Of a DNA stretch of 64,000 bases, positions 56,693 to 64,000 are shown in pieces. The translations under genes and the position numbers were made by a program. The stretch comes from Nothophaeocryptopus gaeumannii. Taxonomy: Eukaryota > Ascomycota > Dothideomycetes > Mycosphaerellales > Mycosphaerellaceae. The notes below the pieces were generated by a model that saw only the letters and a list, made by a program, of their open reading frames with translations, was not told the DNA's origin and ran no database searches. Each line of letters begins with the position of its first letter. Position 1 is the first letter of the stretch. The stretch spans positions 1,054,001 to 1,118,000 of the forward strand of contig JASISA010000036.1 of assembly GCA_031771865.1 (NCBI GenBank), given 5' to 3'.

Positions 56693-59600
56693 ATGACAAC
56701 GCCGAACGGGTACCACAAGCCTACCGAGCAAGAGGCATACGATGATGACGATCGCGACTCTGACCTCGACCTCGACTTGAACGAACTCGATCCGCAGACA
56801 ACCACATCCATCCCCCAAGCATCGTCGAGGCATCCGAGCTCGGGCCGCATAAGCTATGACTTTGGCGAAAGAATACCATTGAGGAATCTGAGGTTTGGAG
56901 GGAGGAGAAGGCCCAGAAATGAAGATGCAGAGGATCTTCAGGCGCTGGTGGGTGAGGACGAGGAGCGAACGCAGCGAGTGAGCGCTGCAAGCTCAGGACT
57001 GTCGCAACACGATGACGATGCGCCGCTGCTCGCAAATGGGAACGGAAACGGAAGCATACGGCGTTTCTCACAACAAGCAACTGATAACTTTGGTGGTAAT
57101 CAGCGCAACCGGCGGAAGGGTATATGGCAGTACCTGCCCTTTGGCAAGCGGACCACCTCCATCCAGCTCCCGTCTGCTGCTGTGGAAGAGGAGCCTGAGG
57201 ATGAACATGACCCAGCTGCGGCGCGCATAATATCCGTCGGCCAGAAGCAGACGTCTCGGTTTCCTCCAAATGCCGTTTCCAACGCCAAGTACACGCCATG
57301 GTCCTTCCTACCAAGAACGCTCTTCAATGAGTTCAAGTTCTTCTTCAACATGTACTTTCTGTTGGTCGCCCTGTCACAGGTGATACCAGCCCTCAGGATA
57401 GGGTACTTGTCAACTTACATAGCACCTCTGGCATTCGTGCTGAGTATCACTTTGGGTAAAGAGGCGCTTGATGACGTGAATCGGAGAAAAAGAGACAACG
57501 AAGCCAACAGTGAGAGATACAAAGTGCTTCGCTTTGATGCTACAGGTTCCAGAGCTATGAATGGGGGAATCGGAAGTAAGAAGAGGAAGATCAAGAGCTT
57601 GTCAGAGAAGAAAAATGGCAAGCGCCGACGTATGTCCGAGGATGAGGTTCGATTGCGGCAGGCCGAAGAGGAGGAAAACAGAACGGAGGACCTTCACGCT
57701 CCCTCGAGCAGCGTGTCTGAAAGTTCGACGCCGTCCAAGGACCTGAAGGTTGGAGATGTGCTAGTCCTTGGCAAGGACCAACGAGTCCCAGCCGATGTGG
57801 TCGTCCTAAAGAGCTTCTCCGCTGAGAATCAAGCGCTGCCGGTCAAAGAGGCAGAGCGGTCGGCAGAGGGTACATTGCTTGACATGGGAGAATCGGCCAC
57901 ATCACCGAGCGCGACGCTGCAAGCAGAAGCCGCAGCAGATCGTGACCTCAGTAATGAAACAACAACATCCGACCCTAGCGGAGGAGGAGAGGCGTTCATT
58001 CGAACAGATCAGCTTGATGGTGAGACGGACTGGAAGTTGCGACTGGCAACCCCGATCGCGCAGACACTCCCGGCGAGCGAGTATTGCAGACTGCGAGTCA
58101 CGGCCGGAAAGCCTGACAAGCGTGTCAACGACTTTGTTGGTACTGTCGAGCTAGAGCCCAAGCAACGCAATGCCTACGACCCGCATGTGGCTAACGGACA
58201 GCCTCTTGAGACTGAAGCTACAAAGTCCAAATCAAGTCCGCTATCCATTGATAACACAGCTTGGGCCAATACTGTGCTTGCCTCTTCGACGACTGTACAC
58301 GCCGTCGTGGTGTACACTGGACCACAGACTAGAGCAGCATTATCCACATCAGCGTCAAGATCCAAGACAGGCTTGCTCGAGCTCGAGATCAATAGCCTGA
58401 CGAAGATACTGTGTTGTCTCACAGCCGCACTCAGTATTGTTCTGGTGGCCCTCGAGGGCTTCGAAGAGCATGACGGCGATCCTTGGTATGTTGCAGCCAT
58501 GCGCTTCTTGATCCTGTTCAGCACCATCGTGCCAGTAGCGCTACGTGTGAACCTCGATATGGGCAAAAGCGTCTATGCGTGGTTCATACATCACGACACA
58601 GATATTCCGGGTACCGTGGTCAGAACAAGTACCATACCCGAGGACTTGGGACGTATCGAGTACCTACTCAGCGACAAGACTGGTACTCTGACACGGAACG
58701 AGATGGAGCTACGTAAGGTGCATGTTGGCACTGTCAGCTACGGCGGCGACGCAATGGAAGAAATCAGCAGCTACGTGAAACAGGCCTTCACTTTCTCGGA
58801 AGATGGAGCACTTTTCACTCCTTCCGCAGGTATCAATTCCCTCAGTGGGGCAACCAGAACCCGACGAGAGATAGGTTTGCGCGTGCGAGATCTCGTACTG
58901 TCACTGGCGATATGTCACAACGTCACACCTACCACCGAAGAAGATGAGAGCGGCCAGCCAAGGATATCGTACCAGGCCTCTTCGCCTGATGAGATTGCTA
59001 TCGTCCAATGGACCGAAAACGTTGGCCTGCGATTGTCTCATCGCGACCGCAAGAGCATATCGTTGCAGTTCACCGGCGATGACAAGACTGTTGTGAGGGT
59101 AAAAATACTCAACATCTTCCCTTTTACTAGCGACAGTAAGCGCATGGGCATCATTGTCCGCTTCATCCGTAATGCTTCGCTCAGCAAGGATGAGAGCGGA
59201 GAGATTGTGTTCTTCCAGAAAGGAGCAGACACAGTCATGTCATCTATCGTCGCTGCTAATGACTGGCTCGACGAAGAGACCGGCAACATGGCACGTGAAG
59301 GTCTGCGCACACTCGTAGTTGGCCGCAAGACGCTCAGCACCCAACAGTACTCTGCGTTCTTGACTGCCTACAATCATGCGTCGCTATCCATGGCTGGAAG
59401 AGACGCATCGATGGCTTCGGTTGTCAAGCAGCACCTTGAACACAATCTTGAGTTGCTTGGAGTCACCGGCGTCGAAGACAAGCTTCAGCCCAAAGTGAAG
59501 GCATCTCTCGAGCTCTTGCGAAACGCCGGGATCAAGATTTGGATGCTGACAGGTGACAAGGTCGAGACAGCACGATGTGTCGCCGTCTCCAGTAAGCTGG

Positions 59601-60721
59601 TATCTCGAGGGCAGTACATCCACACAATCGCCGGCCTGAAGCGTCGCGATGCTGCGCTTGATGCCCTCAGCGTGCTGAGTTCAAGGCCAAACGCCGCGCT
59701 GCTGATCGACGGCCAGTCTTTGGCACTATATCTACAGCACCACAGAGACGCCTTCATCACAACCGCAATTCGCCTACCCGCCGTAATCGCGTGCCGCTGC
59801 TCGCCCACCCAAAAAGCAGACGTAGCCCACCTCATCCGCGCCTACACCAAAAAGCGAGTCGCCTGCATCGGAGACGGCGGCAACGACGTCAGCATGATTC
59901 AAGCCGCAGATGTTGGCGTAGGCATCGTTGGCAAAGAAGGCAAACAAGCCTCGCTCGCAGCCGATTTCAGCATCACCCAATTTGCTCACTTGACCAAACT
60001 TCTAGTCTGGCACGGAAGAAACAGCTACCGTCGCAGCGCCAAACTCGCCCAGTTCGTCATGCATCGTGGCCTGATCATAGCAGTCTGCCAGACTGTCTTC
60101 AGTGTGGCGTTCAAATTCGAACCCATAGCGCTCTATCGAGATTGGTTGCTCGTTGGGTACGCTACGATATACACCATGATGCCCGTTTTCTCCCTCGTCT
60201 TAGACAAAGACGTTGACGAAGGCCTCGCAATCCTCTATCCAGAACTCTACAAAGAACTCACAATAGGCAAATCATTGTCTTACCGGAGTTTCTTCATCTG
60301 GGTCGCGATTTCCGTATACCAAGGCTTAATCATCCAGGGCGGCAGCGAGCTCCTCATCCCAGGATTCTCGAAGAAAACCGGCTCTCCAGACCCAGAGTAT
60401 AAACCCCTTGACACGCCAGGCTTCAAACGTATGGTCTCAGTAAGCTATAACGTCCTCGTCATCAACGAAATTGCTATGGTTGCAGCTGAGGTTACGACGT
60501 GGCATTGGATCATGATAAGCTCTATCCTGGGGACGTTGTTGATTTACTTCGGGTCTCTACCCGGTTTAGGACCGTATTTTGATCTGTCTTATATCATCAG
60601 TTTTGGATTCGTCTGGAGATCTGTGGCTATCGCTGCTGCGAGCTTGGTACCGGTTATTGGAGGGAAGGTTATTAGGAGGTATATGAAGCCGCCTAGTTAT
60701 AGGAAGGTGCAGGGTGTTTGA
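56693..60721 (+). CDS. NEO1: P4-type phospholipid flippase, Neo1 class
   Basis: Membrane ATPase of the Golgi/endosome that moves aminophospholipids to the cytosolic leaflet. Single exon, 1342 residues, longer than yeast Neo1 (about 1150). A disordered acidic N-terminus of about 180 residues precedes RFPPNAVSNAKYTPW and the first membrane pair (FKFFFNMYFLLVALSQVIPAL). The actuator motif DQLDGETDWKLR is near residue 441. The phosphorylated Asp lies in SDKTGTLTRNE near residue 661; ATP-binding motifs include QKGADTVM and KIWMLTGDKVETA. GDGGNDVSMIQAADVGVGI is the hinge, and six C-terminal membrane segments follow. Two insertions of about 65 and 50 residues sit in the actuator domain. Neo1-class members act without a Cdc50 partner in yeast. 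Confidence 0.96.
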   Translation: MTTPNGYHKPTEQEAYDDDDRDSDLDLDLNELDPQTTTSIPQASSRHPSSGRISYDFGERIPLRNLRFGGRRRPRNEDAEDLQALVGEDEERTQRVSAASSGLSQHDDDAPLLANGNGNGSIRRFSQQATDNFGGNQRNRRKGIWQYLPFGKRTTSIQLPSAAVEEEPEDEHDPAAARIISVGQKQTSRFPPNAVSNAKYTPWSFLPRTLFNEFKFFFNMYFLLVALSQVIPALRIGYLSTYIAPLAFVLSITLGKEALDDVNRRKRDNEANSERYKVLRFDATGSRAMNGGIGSKKRKIKSLSEKKNGKRRRMSEDEVRLRQAEEEENRTEDLHAPSSSVSESSTPSKDLKVGDVLVLGKDQRVPADVVVLKSFSAENQALPVKEAERSAEGTLLDMGESATSPSATLQAEAAADRDLSNETTTSDPSGGGEAFIRTDQLDGETDWKLRLATPIAQTLPASEYCRLRVTAGKPDKRVNDFVGTVELEPKQRNAYDPHVANGQPLETEATKSKSSPLSIDNTAWANTVLASSTTVHAVVVYTGPQTRAALSTSASRSKTGLLELEINSLTKILCCLTAALSIVLVALEGFEEHDGDPWYVAAMRFLILFSTIVPVALRVNLDMGKSVYAWFIHHDTDIPGTVVRTSTIPEDLGRIEYLLSDKTGTLTRNEMELRKVHVGTVSYGGDAMEEISSYVKQAFTFSEDGALFTPSAGINSLSGATRTRREIGLRVRDLVLSLAICHNVTPTTEEDESGQPRISYQASSPDEIAIVQWTENVGLRLSHRDRKSISLQFTGDDKTVVRVKILNIFPFTSDSKRMGIIVRFIRNASLSKDESGEIVFFQKGADTVMSSIVAANDWLDEETGNMAREGLRTLVVGRKTLSTQQYSAFLTAYNHASLSMAGRDASMASVVKQHLEHNLELLGVTGVEDKLQPKVKASLELLRNAGIKIWMLTGDKVETARCVAVSSKLVSRGQYIHTIAGLKRRDAALDALSVLSSRPNAALLIDGQSLALYLQHHRDAFITTAIRLPAVIACRCSPTQKADVAHLIRAYTKKRVACIGDGGNDVSMIQAADVGVGIVGKEGKQASLAADFSITQFAHLTKLLVWHGRNSYRRSAKLAQFVMHRGLIIAVCQTVFSVAFKFEPIALYRDWLLVGYATIYTMMPVFSLVLDKDVDEGLAILYPELYKELTIGKSLSYRSFFIWVAISVYQGLIIQGGSELLIPGFSKKTGSPDPEYKPLDTPGFKRMVSVSYNVLVINEIAMVAAEVTTWHWIMISSILGTLLIYFGSLPGLGPYFDLSYIISFGFVWRSVAIAAASLVPVIGGKVIRRYMKPPSYRKVQGV

Positions 60722-61518
60722 AGGAGCATAGCGGCTATAGCATTTGAATAGCGACAGGATCTATCTTGTTGCCACCATTTCACAGCCTTCTCCAATAGAG
60801 CTTAGTGAGGAGAATCCTCATCTTGTGCAAAGTGCTCTCTAGCCCATGGACTCTTCAGCCGTAGCTGCTCTCCTTTGTAGGACCACCAGATTGGGATTGG
60901 TACGAATAGCAAGCTCAGGAAAGCTAGCAATGTGCTCGCCCACTCGTATCCCATCGCTTCATACATCTGCTCGCTAAGTGGCAGAGCGGAGAGGAGAGCA
61001 GAAGAACGAAGAAAATGCCTTGCGAATGTTGAAACCCTACTTGTGCCTCGTAGCCTCCCTCGTGCGCCATGGCACGGAGTAAGCAGTCATATCTTCTCAA
61101 GAACGGGTCTCCCCAGGGATAACTCTCCACTGGAGTAGATCCGCACTCCACAGAGAAGGATGTGGTAATGCTGGCTCTGCCGACTTTTCGGAAGGATGCG
61201 CAACGCTGTGATTACATCACATCTAAATCTTCTGCTTCTTCTGTGCAGTTGAGCATTCCTACCGACCCGAGTTGCTGAACGTTTACACGGTGCAAAAACG
61301 CTGGGCATGAATATGCTGTTTGTTTGGAGTTCACTCACCTTTTCGCTAGACAAAGCTTATTGAGAGTTTGGAATGCTTGCGTGACGCACGGCAGATCTCT
61401 GGCTGAACATTCTGCCTATAATGATGATTAAAAGATGAGCATTCATGGTATTCATTTGTGTCGTCAACCACATCATTCGTTGCATGAGGCTCCTGGCCTG
61501 CATGGAGTCTACTTTCGG
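60722..61518. other. Intergenic region containing a transporter remnant
   Basis: About 800 bp between NEO1 and the ferric reductase gene. It holds the MFS remnant described separately (60802-61034, minus). The rest shows no gene; a frame at 61087-61353 (minus) is Arg/Ser-rich and unrelated to transporters. Confidence 0.5.
60802..61034 (-). pseudogene. 3' remnant of an MFS transporter (DHA1-like)
   Basis: Reading minus from about 61034 to the TAA at 60802-60804 gives STFARHFLRS, then LPLSEQMYEAMGYEWASTLL and AFLSLLFVPIPIWWSYKGEQ, ending in LKSPWAREHF. This is the last two membrane segments and cytosolic tail of drug-resistance-type MFS transporters, whose ends typically read PLF..QMY..LGY.WA.TLLAF. 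A possible acceptor (AAGTAG at about 61041) precedes it. No further MFS sequence exists in the 480 bp up to the next gene, where about 450 residues would be expected. So the 5' nine-tenths are lost. The remaining frame is intact, suggesting either a recent loss or rearrangement. Confidence 0.75.
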
Positions 61519-63459
61519 TTACCATCCATATGTCTCGGTGAACAAGAAAATGCCTTGAGCCCCGGTACCCTTATGAACGGCTCTTTCGTCGGATAGCTTC
61601 GCAACATACGTCCTACTCTCTGCTGTAATAGATAGACCTCCACACACGACCACAGCTGTCTCGCCCAGCGCTTGCTCAACAGGCGGTCGTATCATCGACT
61701 GCAAAGTCGGCCGCACACCGTGGAGAACATTGAAGGACGACCCGTGTCTCCTTGATAACGCTGACTCGAGCTCTGATCGCGACAAAGGCGACTTCTCATT
61801 CTCGATGGAGGGCACGCTACTCAGGCTGGAGCCGTGCGAAGAGGACGCAGATGACGAACTGACACCAACAGTCACGGCAGTACCGGTTTTCTTATCGCTG
61901 TTGACCTTGTCGTCGATAGTGTGGCCGTCTTCAGTGCTTGTCACACCATCCGCTCTCGTGACGTGCACGTTGATACGCAGCTTCAAGTTCAGGTGCTGCG
62001 AATGCTCGGCGACGGTCCTCAACTCGTTTCCGAACCAAGCCATGTGCTCCGGCTTTTGTATGATCCAGTGCAACGCGACTTTTCGAACGCAGCTTTGCCT
62101 TCTCGCAACATCCTGAAGTAAAGGTACGATGAATGATGCACCGGTGGAGCAGGCGACCAGCACGACTGTCTCGTAATGCGAAAGATCAGGTGGTGAACCC
62201 CAAGGACCACTTAGGAACGCACGCTGCCGCCATTGCGCTTGAGAGCCTTTCATCGCTGCTTTGTGCAGACTTCTTGAGAAGCCTGAGTGAGCTTGGATCA
62301 GCATAGAGAAGCGTCGTTGTTGGTCGCCGCTTGCGGGTGCATTTGCGATGGTGAAAGGATGAAGTTCGAAAGGTCGCAGGCTAGGGATCATGACATATGC
62401 ATGCTGGCCAGCTTGCCAAGAAAAGTCCGCGTCTTCAACGGTCAGGCGCACGACGTTTCCAGGTAGCGCTTCCAGGCGTGTTGAGTAACCTGGTATCTTC
62501 GATGAAGATCGTCCGAGCACATGTAGGTTCCGCAGCACGCCCCAGACAATCCGTATACCCCAGTCAAACGCCACGAACCCCACGGAGATCCAGATGTTGT
62601 ATTGCGCGTAAGACGGAACATGCACAAACAAGAGCCATAGTAACACTCCAGCTCCTGCAATGTGCTGAAGGACAAACAGTTCGTAGCTCAGATTCCGGAA
62701 AAAGCCGAATCCGGAGAGCAGCATCCAAGTGATGACACCCCACGCGCCGAACCCGTATTTGACCATTGGCATCATGTCCATCTGCATAGTGACTATCTTG
62801 GCGATAGACCACTCCGTGTAAAAGAAAGACCAATGCACAATAGCTGTAAGCCAGACCGTTCGCGCAGCCCAGCGGTGTAGCCAGTTGAAACGCTCGTATG
62901 AGATGCCGGTAACGATGCTGATCGGATTGAACTTGCAGGATAGCAAATAGACGAATGGGATCTGAGTGACAGTGACCCAAGCAGCTCGGAAGCCAACCTT
63001 TTCCCACTTGTATGGGTACATGGGATCGCTCTTCTTCAAGATAGTTCCAGTCCAGAGAAAAGAAAGAATTACGATCCAGTAGAAGATCAATAATAGCCAC
63101 TTTCCTACCGGCAAAGGGCTGAAGTACTTGCTCATCCGCCCAGTGAAATATATCGGCTGAGGATAGAGCATCTCGCGCATCGTTGCAGTCGCAGTCGCCC
63201 ATGCCTGCGAGAAGCGGCCTTTTGGTCGAGAGGGCGTGCAATCCGGATTTCTTCGATATGCCTTCAGTCGATTTCGCGTCTCCAGGATCGAGGCGGCTCT
63301 GACCACGGCGAGGAGTCCGATACAGCCAGCGACGCCGTACCAGAAGCCATGGCCGTACAACTCATCCGAAGGAGTGAAGATACCTCCGCTCATCGTCATT
63401 CCACTCATACCTCCCATCCCGCTCATCCCGCCCATCCCACTCATCCCGCCCATGTCCAT
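61519..63459 (-). CDS. Ferric/cupric reductase transmembrane protein (Fre family)
   Basis: Plasma-membrane flavocytochrome that reduces extracellular Fe3+ or Cu2+ with cytosolic NADPH, feeding high-affinity metal uptake. Single exon, 646 residues. The N-terminus has Met/Gly-rich repeats (GGMSGM) predicted to be extracellular. After several membrane segments, two heme pairs show the family spacing: His-x13-His in LHRWAARTVWLTAIVH (about residue 196) and in QHIAGAGVLLWLLFVH (about 265). The FAD motif is HPFTIAN (about 367) and the NADPH site VACSTGASFIVPLL (about 440). A Ser-rich loop of about 70 residues lies in the NADPH domain. The end, GIFLFTETYGW, is the typical Fre C-terminus. No copper/iron response element was recognised upstream. 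Confidence 0.92.
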   Translation of the reverse strand: MDMGGMSGMGGMSGMGGMSGMTMSGGIFTPSDELYGHGFWYGVAGCIGLLAVVRAASILETRNRLKAYRRNPDCTPSRPKGRFSQAWATATATMREMLYPQPIYFTGRMSKYFSPLPVGKWLLLIFYWIVILSFLWTGTILKKSDPMYPYKWEKVGFRAAWVTVTQIPFVYLLSCKFNPISIVTGISYERFNWLHRWAARTVWLTAIVHWSFFYTEWSIAKIVTMQMDMMPMVKYGFGAWGVITWMLLSGFGFFRNLSYELFVLQHIAGAGVLLWLLFVHVPSYAQYNIWISVGFVAFDWGIRIVWGVLRNLHVLGRSSSKIPGYSTRLEALPGNVVRLTVEDADFSWQAGQHAYVMIPSLRPFELHPFTIANAPASGDQQRRFSMLIQAHSGFSRSLHKAAMKGSQAQWRQRAFLSGPWGSPPDLSHYETVVLVACSTGASFIVPLLQDVARRQSCVRKVALHWIIQKPEHMAWFGNELRTVAEHSQHLNLKLRINVHVTRADGVTSTEDGHTIDDKVNSDKKTGTAVTVGVSSSSASSSHGSSLSSVPSIENEKSPLSRSELESALSRRHGSSFNVLHGVRPTLQSMIRPPVEQALGETAVVVCGGLSITAESRTYVAKLSDERAVHKGTGAQGIFLFTETYGW

Positions 63460-63878
63460 GATGGCGGCGTCCGCACCAGCGTGCGTGAATCAATGCCACA
63501 GCTTTCAAATCATGAGAAGTCCAACCCGGAAATGTGTTTCCTGCGAAATGATACCGTATCGGCCGGAAGAAACGGCGTGTGAGGAGGTAGGTAGTGTCAC
63601 CCTGAGGCTCAAGATTCCTGGTCGCGCCGTAGATGATCCTGCTGACCAGGCTCTCCCTGCCGATGTATATGTTTCCAAAGCGACGGGATTGCGAAGTATC
63701 AAAGCGAGTGCGATATGTGATTGTCGTATATCAAACGTCGTAGACTGAAAATGAAATTCCAGAAGACTGATCGCGCCTTCTGCGTGAGATGCAGTGTCTT
63801 GGCTGGGAAACTTGCTCATTCATGCTCCCAGGTTCACGCTAAGGCCGCCACACACGGTGCCCGTGTCCATGCTAAACC
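63460..63878. other. Upstream region of the ferric reductase gene
   Basis: About 420 bp. The 63505-63819 minus frame has no recognisable motif and is not called. It presumably holds the reductase promoter and the 3' flank of the gene at the right edge. Confidence 0.45.
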
Positions 63879-64000
63879 TTAATTGGCACCATTGGTTTCT
63901 GCAAGGGCTTCGAGGTGGAGATCAATGTTCATGGCCGTGATCCAGACGAAGGGAATCCGTGTTGCGTCCAATCGTTCCACGACAAAGTCTCGCAACTCCT
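63879..64000 (-). CDS. C-terminal exon of an unidentified gene (cut by window end)
   Basis: Reading in from the right edge on the minus strand, an open frame ends at a TAA (63879-63881): ELRDFVVERLDATRIPFVWI, then TAMNIDLHLEALAETNGAN. The composition is clearly protein-like and has helix-strand-helix character. Too short to name the family. Direction is the same as the ferric reductase, whose start is about 420 bp away. Confidence 0.55.
   Translation of the reverse strand, partial: ELRDFVVERLDATRIPFVWITAMNIDLHLEALAETNGAN

Noticed and set aside
61087..61353. Upstream exons of the MFS transporter remnant
   Set aside because: The frame is Arg/Ser-rich and hydrophilic, and none of the three minus-strand frames here shows a membrane helix or MFS motif.

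Overview
The window is nuclear DNA of a filamentous ascomycete (Pezizomycotina; by gene content most likely a Dothideomycete, which is inference). Genes are dense, lie on both strands and are not in operons. They carry short spliceosomal introns of 46-81 nt, mostly with GTAAGT/GTGAGT-like donors, CTAAC/CTGAC branch sites and YAG acceptors. Hallmarks include a CFEM 7TM receptor, a single-chain NADH glutamate synthase, SepB/Mcl1, Chz1, a DUF3128 twin-CX9C protein, Ede1 and Sec16.

Layout, left to right. 0-6.3 kb: 3' end of an aldehyde dehydrogenase, YME2 (mitochondrial inner membrane), a cytosolic Hsp70 and its upstream region. 7.5-14 kb: a small coiled-coil protein, then two rhodopsin-like 7TM proteins arranged head to head, one carrying a CFEM domain. 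14.6-21.2 kb: glutamate synthase GLT1. 23.3-26.7 kb: a divergent chromatin pair, CHZ1 and MCL1/CTF4/sepB. 26.7-34 kb: small or poorly known genes (Gly-rich protein, EMI1-like, GNAT, a charged protein interrupted by one stop codon, a DUF7918-like protein). 35-45 kb: EDE1, cytosolic carnitine acetyltransferase, RAD57. 44.9-50 kb: secreted GH43 glycosidase, small genes, a secreted protein with a broken frame, and an AT-rich stretch with tandem repeats. 50.2-60.7 kb: divergent SEC16 and NEO1-type flippase. 60.8-64 kb: a 3' remnant of an MFS transporter, a ferric reductase, and the last exon of an unidentified gene.

Most genes are ordinary housekeeping functions: nitrogen assimilation, acetyl transport, ER-Golgi and endocytic traffic, recombination and replication, mitochondrial maintenance. 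I saw no secondary-metabolite cluster, intact transposon or clearly new multi-gene system. The unusual material is mostly in gene structure: a 7-nt microexon in CHZ1, two GC-AG introns, two 57-nt in-frame introns without stops, one in-frame TAG and one apparent 1-nt frameshift. There is also a truncated transporter remnant and a flippase with two large insertions in its actuator domain. Exon joins were worked out by hand from splice signals, frame and family conservation; no alignment was run.
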